Part shown: one piece after another, positions 9,214 through 17,409 of the stretch | Numbering within the stretch: the first letter of the stretch is position 1 | Layout: each line of letters begins with the position of its first letter | Assembly (NCBI GenBank): GCA_964410215.1 | Contig: CAYPHA010000058.1 | Span: forward strand, 1-29,829 | Direction: 5' to 3' | DNA length: 29,829 nucleotides | Source: CAYPHA01 sp964410215 | GTDB taxonomy: Bacteria > Calditrichota > Calditrichia > Calditrichales > CAYPHA01 | The notes under the pieces: generated by a model | Told to the model about the DNA's origin: nothing | The model's database searches: none | What the model saw: the letters and a program-made list of their open reading frames with translations, nothing else | Made by a program: the position numbers and the translations under genes

Positions 9214-10464
9214 TTACATCAGCGGCACAGGTGGTTCGTCCCACCGCTTGATGAGATAGGATTTTGATTTTTCAAAGATGGCCGCCTGTTCCTCGACCAG
9301 TTCCTCGGCTTCTTCGTTGCTCATATCCCGTGTCCTGTTGACAAAGGATGCCACCCGCGCAAAATAGAGTGGCGTCATCAGACTTACAACGAGATCACGA
9401 CTACCCTTCCAGTGATGAAAAGCGACAGCGAGGTCATACAAAATGCGGGCCCAGATTTCCGGCTCCATCAGAAAATCGGTTCCCTCTTTTTTAACCAGTT
9501 GTTCAATGACCGCATAATGATCCGGCGCCACGATTTTCCGCCAGATTTCTTTCCAGTTATAATACCCTGTTTTGAAATCATCTATCAACTTACCCACATT
9601 TATTTCGAATGCCCTGGGTTCAATGTGCAGGTCCGGCCCGACCCGCGGTACTTCCTGACTTCCTTTGACGGACTTCCAGACAGTTTCGTAGTCTTCCATA
9701 AGATAAAGTAACGTCGCAACGACCTGGCGAAACATGGGGCCAAGTGCCTCGGCAGGATCTTTTACATCGTGAATTTTAACCCCCAGATTCGCCTGTGCCA
9801 TTCTCATCTTATGCACCATGGCCGTGGTCGTCAGCCATATATCGATACCGAATTTGGCCACATCGGTTTCCCAGTCATCTTTGGGCAGATAGGTTTTTAC
9901 CAGGGGAAGAGAAAAAGCGAAGTCTCCGCCGATTGGCTGCCGGACACGGTAGCCATACAGGGTACGGGTCAGATTGTAAACAATGTTATTTGTAATCGTT
10001 CCGTCATATTTGAACCGTATATAATACGGTGCGACAAAATCCACTCCATCCGACAGGATGGCGTCTACCATGTTTTTGATCCATTCCGGCGTGATCGACT
10101 GCAAGTCGGAATCAAACAGCAGTGTTGCACGTGCATTTAAAAGACTGGCGGCCTCAAAAATCGCCCTGACAGCCGAACCTTTTCCCGGAATACCACGGTA
10201 TATCGTAACGATACGTTCACTCCATGGACTTCGTTCTACCGCATCACCCTCTTCGCGTGAATCGTCGACCGATCCCCCGTCAGCGACAAAAACAAGGCTA
10301 CGGCGATCCGGGTAATAAAGAGAGAGTCCGCTCTCGATGGTCTTGATGACATGGGCCAGTGTGCCGTCATTGTTGAAACAGGGAATGCCCACTACGATAT
10401 CGGCTGACTCCAACCTTTCAAGCCGCCGACGTGTAGGCTGTCGCAAAGCCGTACTGAATTTCAT
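9214..10464 (-). CDS. Retaining GT-A glycosyltransferase, glucosyl/mannosyl-glycerate synthase-like
   Basis: About 416 residues. The GT-A fold is visible: DIVVGIPCFNN near 22, VFVADGGSVDDS near 58-69, then GIPGKGSAVR near 91-100 and the metal-binding DSD at 118-120 within LFDSDLQSITPEWI. RQPIGGDFAFS at 175-185 and FGIDIWLTTTA at 205-215 match the order and spacing seen in GT78 mannosylglycerate synthase and GT81 glucosyl-3-phosphoglycerate synthase. IHDVKDP near 231 supplies a metal-binding His. Members make compatible solutes such as glucosylglycerate or mannosylglycerate in the cytosol. An exact donor and acceptor cannot be given. The start at 10464 is decided by a perfect AGGAGG; the frame stays open 25 codons upstream. 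No dedicated phosphatase is adjacent. MscS channels nearby would fit an osmotic role, which is inference. Confidence 0.85.
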   Translation of the reverse strand: MKFSTALRQPTRRRLERLESADIVVGIPCFNNDGTLAHVIKTIESGLSLYYPDRRSLVFVADGGSVDDSREEGDAVERSPWSERIVTIYRGIPGKGSAVRAIFEAASLLNARATLLFDSDLQSITPEWIKNMVDAILSDGVDFVAPYYIRFKYDGTITNNIVYNLTRTLYGYRVRQPIGGDFAFSLPLVKTYLPKDDWETDVAKFGIDIWLTTTAMVHKMRMAQANLGVKIHDVKDPAEALGPMFRQVVATLLYLMEDYETVWKSVKGSQEVPRVGPDLHIEPRAFEINVGKLIDDFKTGYYNWKEIWRKIVAPDHYAVIEQLVKKEGTDFLMEPEIWARILYDLAVAFHHWKGSRDLVVSLMTPLYFARVASFVNRTRDMSNEEAEELVEEQAAIFEKSKSYLIKRWDEPPVPLM

Positions 10465-10469
10465 GACAT

Positions 10470-10475
10470 CCTCCT
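10470..10475 (-). promoter_or_regulatory. Strong Shine-Dalgarno (AGGAGG) setting the glycosyltransferase start
   Basis: AGGAGG on the minus strand lies 5 bases before the ATG at 10464. It sets the start of the glycosyltransferase and rules against an upstream in-frame start at 10539. Confidence 0.85.
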
Positions 10476-10567
10476 GCAGGTTTAATGCTTTATTATTTAT
10501 GGACCTGTTCCGGAACCTGAAAACGAAACCAAAATACAACCGGTGTTCAGACCTGTCAAATTACGTT

Positions 10568-11146
10568 TCACTTTCCTTTCCTTTCCAGGGCGAATATGCG
10601 GGAAATCAGTGATCCGTTTTGAGGAAAAATACCTTCTGAAGCACCCCGTACATCCTCAACCGAATAAAAAGCCTTTGGATTGAATTTCTTGATCTGTTCC
10701 GTAATTTCAGCCAGACTGGAACGCTTGATTACTGTAAAAATAACTTTCACCGGACCATAATTTCCCTCCGCATCGACCACAGTCATGCCATATCCCATGG
10801 AACGCAGGGTTTGTATCAGGGCTGTCGCGTCTTTACGCGTTATGATCCGCACAACACGTAATCCCAGAGCCAGCTTATGCTCAATGGTCATTCCGACAAA
10901 AACGCCGGTACTGAAACCACCGGCATAGGCCACAAAACACATTGGGTTATTCATGTGATTGAAAATTTGCCGGATCGCCATAAGCCAGACCAGTATCTCA
11001 AAAAATGCAAGAAAGGGAGCTACTTTACGCAATCCGCGTGAAAGGGCAATAATTCGCATCGTCCCCATAGATACATCAACCACCCGCGCTCCGAAAATGA
11101 GAGCCGGCAATATGACCCAGTTGAAAAGTGATGTTTCATAAAACAT
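10568..11146 (-). CDS. UPF0316-family membrane protein (DUF5698 + DUF2179)
   Basis: 192 residues. Three membrane helices occupy about 6-25, 38-58 and 62-80, with the conserved FGARVVDVSMGTMRIIALSRG and YAGGFSTGVFVGMTIEHKLALG. These are signatures of UPF0316 (DUF5698). The C-terminal DUF2179 domain (about 98-170) contains GYGMTVVDAEGNYGPVKVIF and resembles the small soluble domains appended to other membrane proteins. The biochemical role of the family is unknown. The ATG at 11146 follows GGGAGG by 8 bases. It begins 18 bases after the dipeptide-epimerase-like gene, so it is probably the last gene of the metabolic operon. Whether it serves that pathway or is merely co-transcribed is unknown. 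Confidence 0.9.
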   Translation of the reverse strand: MFYETSLFNWVILPALIFGARVVDVSMGTMRIIALSRGLRKVAPFLAFFEILVWLMAIRQIFNHMNNPMCFVAYAGGFSTGVFVGMTIEHKLALGLRVVRIITRKDATALIQTLRSMGYGMTVVDAEGNYGPVKVIFTVIKRSSLAEITEQIKKFNPKAFYSVEDVRGASEGIFPQNGSLISRIFALERKGK

Positions 11147-11164
11147 GTTCCGATCCTCCCTGAA

Positions 11165-12232
11165 TCAGATATCAGGATTAAATCCCAAACCGGGTGCCTG
11201 TGAAGGGTACAGCACACCCTTTTTTAAAATGACGGCTCCTGCAGAGGGATCATCCATCAGATCGAGATGTCCATCCAGGTCCGCATACAAAACATTTGGA
11301 CGGGCAAGGGCAAAATGCAATCCGGCCGCAATTCCCAGCGCCGCCTCATCCATACAACCGACCATCGTTTCCAGACCGGCCGATCGTGCAACCGCATTGA
11401 TCTGCAGCGCTTCCGCGATACCACCGACTTTCATAAGTTTGATATTCACCATATCCACCAGGTCATTCCGGGCAAGCCGAAAAGCGTCCCGCAGACTGAC
11501 CAGGCTTTCATCCGCCATTACCGGCAATGAAACCGATTGCGTGAGCGTTCTCAGTTCTTCCGGTTTTCCTTTTGCCGTGGGCTGCTCGATCAATTCCAGA
11601 CGGGCTTTTCGGACCTGTTTGACGAACGCCAGGGCCTGCGCCAACGTATAGCCCTGATTGGCATCGAAACGCAATTCAATCCGCTTACCAAGACGTTCAC
11701 GGAGACGTATAACTTTTTCAACATCTTCATCGACGTTATGCCCGCCTTTGATCTTCAGGGCCTGGAAGCCCGCTTGAGCCAGATCGGTAGCCCTGCTCAC
11801 TGTATCTTCAATTGGCAGGATACCAATGGTGACACTGGTTTTAATGTGGGACCGATACCCCCCCAGGATACGCCAAAGGGGCAATCCGGCGACTTTCCCG
11901 AGAATATCATATAAAGCCATATCTGCGGCCGCCAACGCGGTGGGATGAGCGGAAAGATCATCTTTGAGCCGCTGCATCAGACGGCTGTGACGCAAGGGAT
12001 CCGATCCTTTCAATCGCTCGGCTACCGGACCAGATAGCACTTCAAGGACGGAATCGGCATTCTCGCCGGTTACTTCCGCATCCGGTGCGGCACATCCGAA
12101 TCCGGTTATGCCGGTATGCGTTTCAATTCGTATAAAAACATTTTCCGCCCGGGTATAATGCTCATAAGCAATGGTATAGGGTTCCGACAGAGGCATTGTA
12201 ACCGGTGTCACCATGATCTTCGTTATCTGCAT
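11165..12232 (-). CDS. Dipeptide epimerase / N-acyl amino acid racemase-type enolase superfamily enzyme (DgcA-like)
   Basis: 355 residues, the full length of the family. All catalytic landmarks of the L-Ala-D/L-Glu epimerase branch are present: the KxK pair Lys160/Lys162 (ALKIKGG), metal ligands Asp190, Glu216 and Asp241 (RFDANQGY, LIEQP, ADES), the second base Lys265 or Lys268 (NIKLMKVGG), the CMDE motif at 293-296, and the substrate-binding Asp318-x-Asp320 (YADLDGHLDL). The enzyme abstracts and returns an alpha proton on an N-acylated amino acid or dipeptide. Its start codon directly follows the stop of the PP-loop/creatininase gene (TAAATG), with AAGG inside that gene as ribosome site. With a DUF1611 gene in the same operon it resembles the DgcN/DgcA pair, in which the epimerase-like partner racemises N-acetyl-D-glutamate. 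The true substrate is not proven. Confidence 0.92.
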   Translation of the reverse strand: MQITKIMVTPVTMPLSEPYTIAYEHYTRAENVFIRIETHTGITGFGCAAPDAEVTGENADSVLEVLSGPVAERLKGSDPLRHSRLMQRLKDDLSAHPTALAAADMALYDILGKVAGLPLWRILGGYRSHIKTSVTIGILPIEDTVSRATDLAQAGFQALKIKGGHNVDEDVEKVIRLRERLGKRIELRFDANQGYTLAQALAFVKQVRKARLELIEQPTAKGKPEELRTLTQSVSLPVMADESLVSLRDAFRLARNDLVDMVNIKLMKVGGIAEALQINAVARSAGLETMVGCMDEAALGIAAGLHFALARPNVLYADLDGHLDLMDDPSAGAVILKKGVLYPSQAPGLGFNPDI

Positions 12233-14593
12233 TTAATACCTTCTCTGGTAAATTTCGTCCAGACTCAGCCGTTTCAGCTCCTCGACCAGGGCGACAAGAT
12301 GTGCGATCATAATCTGCCACATTTTTTTTCCTTTTTCCGCAGTGGCCCGTGTCGGATCGCCCATCACTCCTGTTTCGGACAGTTTATCGGTATAAGCATA
12401 CCAGGATATGCCCCGGTTTGACGTAAAATTCAGGTAACGAATGGAAAATTCAGGAACTTCGGGGCGGGCCTTGCCCATCTCCACGAGATGCGGACGAATA
12501 GCAAGTGATGTACTCGTTTCGAACTCTCCGGCATGCACATCATTGGGTGTTTCCACAAGATCATAAATATCGACATCGCTCGTTTCACCGCTATCCACAC
12601 AGACAAGAATCCGGGCATCACGATTAATCATCTGCGCAGCGAAATTCAGGGCAGGTCCGTTACCACCATGTCCGTTTATAATCACCAGTTTTTTGATGCC
12701 GTTGCCTGCAGCGCTCATACCAATTTCATACACGAAACGGCTCAGCGTTTCGTTGTTGATGCTGATTGTACCCGGAAAGTCATCGTGATGGTAGGAGACC
12801 CCGTAGGGAATCAAAGGTAATACAATGGGCCGTGGTTTGCTGCAGGAGGCCGCCACCTGGCGGGCCAGATAATCAGCGTCGTAGGCATCGGTATCCAGGG
12901 GAAGGTGTAATCCGTGCTGCTCGATGGCACCGACAGGCAATAAGGCGACGTCCACCTGCTCCAGGTATTCCTTCGCGCGCGGCCACGTCAGTTCACCGAA
13001 CAAAAAGGTCTCTCCCGTGCTTTGATCACCCGCCTTCTTTCGTAATGTATCCCTGTAAAATTGTCCTCCCATCTCGAAGGGATAAGGGATATGAAAATCC
13101 GGGTCGGCCAGAGGGTCATACTCTTCCCACCTTCTACCTCTCCTTTTCAAAATACCTTCCGCATGTTGCATATAGAGCGTAAACAGCGGCTGGCGTAAAT
13201 CGACCGGCATAGCATGCAGGGGCGCTTTTTCCCGGTCAAAACGCAGGTGCAGGACTTCCGACTGCGGTTTAATTAATTTCATATTTTTTTTGTCACCGGT
13301 CAGGAGTCCCTTTTCTTTTAAAAGATATCGCATATGGCGGACGGCTGCTGCTTCCTGATGCAGTTCCTGCCGGCTTATGGTTTTCAATACATTTTCAACC
13401 TGGTTGTCCGTGTAACCGGCATGCTTCGGATCTGCGCCTAGAGCCGTCATCATACCTACAATCCGGCGGCACTTCTCACATACACCACAGGGATGAACAC
13501 GGTCCCCCTGTTTATGTGCGGCATGACAGGAGACCTGTTGTTTTTGCAAATCAGGATAGCGTTCGACCAGTATTTTTTCGATCAGCAGTTCAAAAAGATT
13601 GCCGACCACCGAGAACTGGGTCATATTCCAGCCTTTTGCCATAAAGAAGCGGGACATGGCATTGTCAAAATAACGGCTCTGATCATACAGGCCGGCATAG
13701 TGTGTAATCCCCTTAAAATTCCCGCGTATTGTGGTATCGTATTCATCACCGATAACCAGGCGTCCGATACCGCGTTTTTTCAACAGGGGTAACGCAGCGA
13801 ACAGAAAGACAGCCACTGTCCACAGGCGTAGGGGATACATATCGGAGCGGATATCCTGAAAATTACTGCGGATGAAATCCAGATGCCGTAACATCCAGTT
13901 AAACACGCGGTCAGAATTTGTCCACACCCTGGCCGTATGGGGTACATGGTCCCGAAAATGACGATAGGCATTCAGTGCCGTAAACCAGTGCCGGCCCGAT
14001 TCATTGATAAAGATGGGATGCACTTCTTTACCGGCCTCGTGGAGCACGGCAAAGGAAAGGAGGCTGTCTTTTCCACCACTGGAGAGCAGACCATGTTTTA
14101 CCGGCTCCATTTCCCATAATTTCCAGGGAATAGAAGAAGTATGTCCCTGTATTTCATCGAAATGGATGTCCGCCTGCGTATAGATTTTAAACCGCTCGAG
14201 GGTCAGGTTCTCAGCCGGACCCTTCAAAAACGGATTATTGACAAGAAGCCTATTTACGTAAATTTCCCTGCTGGTATTTTCAATGATATCCTTCAGCCAG
14301 CGTTTATCCTGAAGGTCGAAATAGCCGGAAAAGAATATTTCTTTACAAAACAGCCCGTAATTAACGGCCACCTGTGCACCCATCAGCGATGCCAGGTTTA
14401 AGTCCGTCACATCCTGCGGATCAAACACGTTCTCCTCAAATTTGAAGATCAGTTCGGTTTGATGGGTTTTATCCCCTTTAATAATTTTATAGGGTATAAC
14501 CACCCTTTGTTTTTGCAGGGATACCGGCCCCACTTCTAACCGGTCGATAACCTGGAGATCATATAATGCATTGCGACTTTCCTGAGATTTCAT
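12233..14593 (-). CDS. Fusion: PP-loop ATP pyrophosphatase domain + creatininase-family amidohydrolase
   Basis: 786 residues in one open frame. Residues 1-160 are an unrecognised N-terminal region. The PP-loop SGGKDS at 172-177 opens a QueC/asparagine-synthase-like fold, which adenylates a carboxylate, carbonyl or similar group. A four-Cys cluster (Cys356, Cys369, Cys372, Cys375; HPCGVCEKC) suits a zinc site as in QueC. A linker spans about 435-530. The C-terminal creatininase domain (about 530-775) has the metal residues Glu558, His560 and Asp569 (GAIEQHG, DTDAYDAD), His642 (NGHGGN) and Glu690 (HAGEFETS). Creatininase-family enzymes open cyclic amides or cleave amides. A good GAGGTG ribosome site precedes the ATG at 14593. 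The gene lies between DUF1611 (6 bases upstream) and the epimerase (abutting). Both domains look active. The combined reaction is unknown to me. Confidence 0.9.
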   Translation of the reverse strand: MKSQESRNALYDLQVIDRLEVGPVSLQKQRVVIPYKIIKGDKTHQTELIFKFEENVFDPQDVTDLNLASLMGAQVAVNYGLFCKEIFFSGYFDLQDKRWLKDIIENTSREIYVNRLLVNNPFLKGPAENLTLERFKIYTQADIHFDEIQGHTSSIPWKLWEMEPVKHGLLSSGGKDSLLSFAVLHEAGKEVHPIFINESGRHWFTALNAYRHFRDHVPHTARVWTNSDRVFNWMLRHLDFIRSNFQDIRSDMYPLRLWTVAVFLFAALPLLKKRGIGRLVIGDEYDTTIRGNFKGITHYAGLYDQSRYFDNAMSRFFMAKGWNMTQFSVVGNLFELLIEKILVERYPDLQKQQVSCHAAHKQGDRVHPCGVCEKCRRIVGMMTALGADPKHAGYTDNQVENVLKTISRQELHQEAAAVRHMRYLLKEKGLLTGDKKNMKLIKPQSEVLHLRFDREKAPLHAMPVDLRQPLFTLYMQHAEGILKRRGRRWEEYDPLADPDFHIPYPFEMGGQFYRDTLRKKAGDQSTGETFLFGELTWPRAKEYLEQVDVALLPVGAIEQHGLHLPLDTDAYDADYLARQVAASCSKPRPIVLPLIPYGVSYHHDDFPGTISINNETLSRFVYEIGMSAAGNGIKKLVIINGHGGNGPALNFAAQMINRDARILVCVDSGETSDVDIYDLVETPNDVHAGEFETSTSLAIRPHLVEMGKARPEVPEFSIRYLNFTSNRGISWYAYTDKLSETGVMGDPTRATAEKGKKMWQIMIAHLVALVEELKRLSLDEIYQRRY

Positions 14594-14599
14594 ATGCTT

Positions 14600-15685
14600 T
14601 CACCTCTTTTTAACCGGTAAGTGGCGGACAATTTCGCCGGCCAGTTGATCCGCGCCGTTTAACAGGACATCAAATGCAGGAATGCCGAGCGTTTTTTCGA
14701 TGGCCTGCAGCCATTCAGACATGCCGCTTAATTTCATATTTTCATGATTAATAGTAACGGCGACCACAGGTTTTCCCGAAAGCATCTGAATAGCTTCAAT
14801 CTGAATCGGCAGCGGTTGAATCGGATACCCGGGAAAACCGTCGTAATCTTTACGTGCCGGGGCATGCTGCAGGATAATAATATCCGGGCGTCCGGCAGCA
14901 AGGAGTTCGAATCCACCCGGATAGGCCGGATTCATCAGGCTTCCCTGCCCTTCCAGAACGAGCACGTCGGCTCCGGTCTCTTTCCAGGCCGACCAGGCCG
15001 CATGCTCAATCTCACCGGAAACGAAATCATTCACCAGAGAATCCAGTACTATACTATAGCGCGCCCCCTGCAGCCACGCGGTCTGGCCTGTTCCAATCAA
15101 TTCCACCGTGCATCCGGCTTTTCTTAATGCCTGTACCACAAGCCAGGCCGTCGTGCGCTTGCCAACGGCCGAATCCGTGCCCAGTACAGCCACTTTAAGG
15201 GAGGTCACCTCTTCTATTTTACCGGAAAAAAAATGGAGGGCGTCCCGGGGAGGTGGTTTACGTATGTCCCGTATTTGGACCCTGTTACGTTTGGCAAGAT
15301 CGTTCATATCAGGATCATCCGAAAGAAAATCATGCAGCCCGCAGTCCACATTTAACCCCAGTTGGAGAGCTTTTTTCACCGTGGTCCGCGATTCGTAATC
15401 AAGCCGGCCTCCATCAGGTGCCAATCCAACAATAAAATACCCGGGGCGCTCCCCATGCAGGGTACATCTGTCCAAGGCAGATGCAAGAGAATCCAGTATT
15501 GGTATGCCGTTTGGTTTTCCATCGAGCACGGTTCCGGAATCATGTCCATCATATTCTGAGTCGATGACGGCCTTAACTTTATAGCGTTCCGTAAAACGGA
15601 CCAGACCGTGGGCTGTTTTCCCGTTCGGCGTATTGAAGGCGCCTTCGCAATAGACAAGAGCATCGTATTTCGATTCACGCATCAT
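14600..15685 (-). CDS. DUF1611 P-loop protein, DgcN-like (D-glutamate N-acetyltransferase family)
   Basis: 361 residues, full length for DUF1611. The N-terminal Rossmann-like domain (about 8-140) contains VIDSEYDGHDSG and FIVGLAPDGG. The C-terminal P-loop domain has GTDSAVGKRTTA at 169-180, then GTGQTAWLQG near 198-207 and VLEGQGSLMNPAYPGG, all family hallmarks. In marine Proteobacteria and haloarchaea one member, DgcN, N-acetylates D-glutamate and is encoded beside a dipeptide-epimerase-like racemase (DgcA). The same two families share this operon, although here a PP-loop/creatininase gene lies between them. The ATG at 15685 overlaps the upstream TGA (ATGA), with GGGAG as ribosome site, so translation is coupled to the PLP enzyme. 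The family is certain; D-glutamate as substrate is inferred. Confidence 0.92.
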   Translation of the reverse strand: MMRESKYDALVYCEGAFNTPNGKTAHGLVRFTERYKVKAVIDSEYDGHDSGTVLDGKPNGIPILDSLASALDRCTLHGERPGYFIVGLAPDGGRLDYESRTTVKKALQLGLNVDCGLHDFLSDDPDMNDLAKRNRVQIRDIRKPPPRDALHFFSGKIEEVTSLKVAVLGTDSAVGKRTTAWLVVQALRKAGCTVELIGTGQTAWLQGARYSIVLDSLVNDFVSGEIEHAAWSAWKETGADVLVLEGQGSLMNPAYPGGFELLAAGRPDIIILQHAPARKDYDGFPGYPIQPLPIQIEAIQMLSGKPVVAVTINHENMKLSGMSEWLQAIEKTLGIPAFDVLLNGADQLAGEIVRHLPVKKR

Positions 15686-16782
15686 GCTTTTCTCCCGGTT
15701 AATATAGCGACATAGCGATCGTTGGGCAGGGGTTCTGTTTTATGACGTTCCAGTAATCCAATCAGACCGGCTGTGGAGGCCGGCAGAACATGGAGGCCTT
15801 CTTTTTCCCTCAACAGTTTGGAGAAACTGAGCAGGTTTTTATCACTGGCATTGGCCGCCCACCCGGTGGTTTGGCGGATGGCATTCAAGGCATGATCACC
15901 GTCGATAGCATGCCAGTTGATCAAAGGTTCATTGACATACGTCTCCCTGATAGATGCAGGGGACAGATCCCGGCAGGCCGGTAATTTCTTTAACCAGGCC
16001 TGGACGATCGGATTCTTATTATATGAAGATCCGGCCACGATGCGTGGCATCTTCGACGTTTTCCCCCTGCGATACAGGCTCAAAAATCCTTTGTAGATAC
16101 CGGCGAGGGTGGTTCCGTTTGACACAGGTACGGCGACACAGGCCGGTGCATCACGCAAATCATCATAAATTTCATTGGCGATCTCCCCGTACGCCATCAA
16201 TTGCAGACTCGTATTGGCGCCACCGGGATTGGCATCGTATATTTCATTGCGTGCCGCATACTGCTTCGAATCCTGAACCGCCTGTTCATAGTCACCCGGG
16301 ACACGCCTGATCTGTGCACCGAGCTCTTCCATTTCTTTTATCCTCTTCGTATGAAAATTTTCAGGCAGGAAGACTTCACAGCGTAAACCTGACAAGGATG
16401 CTGCAAAAGCACAGGCTACGCCATAATTGCCGCAAGTCGCCATGGTAATGGCATCATAACCGCGACGCAGGGCATCGCGTGCCTGGGCAAATGCAATACG
16501 GTCTTTCTGAGTGCCGCTGGGATTTCCACCTTCGAATTTAAGATATACCTGCCGGAAGCCGTACAATCTCTCGATATTCCGTGCGCGGACCAGGTTGGTA
16601 TCGCCGACTTCTGAATCGATAACGTCTTCAAACGCTTCCAAACGCGTGGTCACCGGTTTTTCCTGATCTGCCGCAATTTTTTTCTGATCTTCAAGATCAC
16701 TGATCAGGACCGGATATTCGCCGTTAGCTCCATCCAGGAGGTCAATAAGCTTGGGATCCATTTCAGGTTTATCGTTTTTCAA
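15682..16782 (-). CDS. Fold-type II PLP enzyme, threonine synthase-like
   Basis: 366 residues. The PLP lysine is probably Lys93 in FEGGNPSGTQKDR, matching the NP(S/T)G(S/T)xKDR box of threonine synthases and relatives. CGNYGVA at 117-123 corresponds to the substrate loop SSGNxGxA, with Cys in place of Ser. VPVSNGTTLAGI should hold the cofactor phosphate region. It lacks the long N-terminal domain of classical yeast-type threonine synthase. The family carries out beta or gamma replacement/elimination on amino acids. The reading begins with TTG at 16782, preceded by AAGGA about 9 bases away; an ATG at 16761 has no visible ribosome site. It is the first gene of the compact operon ending with UPF0316. 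A genuine threonine biosynthesis role seems less likely, since no homoserine genes are nearby, but cannot be excluded. Confidence 0.88.
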   Translation of the reverse strand: MKNDKPEMDPKLIDLLDGANGEYPVLISDLEDQKKIAADQEKPVTTRLEAFEDVIDSEVGDTNLVRARNIERLYGFRQVYLKFEGGNPSGTQKDRIAFAQARDALRRGYDAITMATCGNYGVACAFAASLSGLRCEVFLPENFHTKRIKEMEELGAQIRRVPGDYEQAVQDSKQYAARNEIYDANPGGANTSLQLMAYGEIANEIYDDLRDAPACVAVPVSNGTTLAGIYKGFLSLYRRGKTSKMPRIVAGSSYNKNPIVQAWLKKLPACRDLSPASIRETYVNEPLINWHAIDGDHALNAIRQTTGWAANASDKNLLSFSKLLREKEGLHVLPASTAGLIGLLERHKTEPLPNDRYVAILTGRKA

Positions 16783-16843
16783 GAATGATTTTCCTTACAA
16801 AAGTTTTTACCAATTTACCGAGGTACTTTCCCCATCAATCATA

Positions 16844-17389
16844 TTAGCGGTTTAAAGGATTATTCTGGAAATATACAATTGTATCATGGATTTTTGGCCT
16901 TAGGCTTAAAATCCGGTATTGCAGGAATCGTAAAATGGTCGTAAAATCCTTCCATTCCGACAAGAAGGCCTCGGATCCCGAAACAAGTTCTTTAGCTTCT
17001 TCCAAAGTGGCTCGTACATAGCTACTCATCGATTTTGTTAAAATCTCTTCCTCCAGAGCCTCGATGATTTTTTGCAGCTCATCTCTGTCAAGCCACAGAC
17101 TCCTGCAGTGTTCACAATAGTCGATTTCAACCTTCGTCGTATCATATTCAAGAACCTTCATTGGATCACCACAACCGGGACAATCATACCGTTCAGAAGT
17201 AGCCTGAAATTTCTCCGGATGTTTCCAAATATCGAAATCCATCCAGTTTAAGTCCGAATCCGTTTGATCTTTGATTTGCTTCAATTCGGCTGCTTTGAAC
17301 CAAATTCCCTCGCAGGATTCACACTCTTCGACTTCGATCCCCTGAATTGATTTTTTAAGTAATGCTCTTTTGCATGCAGGACATTTCAT
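16844..17389 (-). CDS. Double zf-TFIIB zinc-ribbon protein
   Basis: About 181 residues. Two zf-TFIIB-type zinc ribbons are visible: MKCPAC with ECESCEGIWFKAAEL in the first 36 residues, and YDCPGCGDPM with DYCEHCRSLWLDRDEL near 68-105. Each has paired CxxC motifs and the conserved G/L-x-W-(F/L) element. The C-terminal half is helical without recognised domains. The ATG at 17389 is chosen because GGAG sits 6 bases ahead; a TTG at 17413 overlapping MgtE would add eight residues. Members of this family are poorly characterised small metal-binding proteins. It follows mgtE by about 20 bases, so it likely ends the ion-transport transcript. Confidence 0.88.
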   Translation of the reverse strand: MKCPACKRALLKKSIQGIEVEECESCEGIWFKAAELKQIKDQTDSDLNWMDFDIWKHPEKFQATSERYDCPGCGDPMKVLEYDTTKVEIDYCEHCRSLWLDRDELQKIIEALEEEILTKSMSSYVRATLEEAKELVSGSEAFLSEWKDFTTILRFLQYRILSLRPKIHDTIVYFQNNPLNR

Positions 17390-17409
17390 TCTTTTCTCCA
17401 ATACGTATA

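Noticed and set aside
10465..10539. N-terminal extension of the glycosyltransferase by 25 residues
   Set aside because: A perfect AGGAGG sits 5 bases before the internal ATG, and the extension is basic sequence without family similarity.
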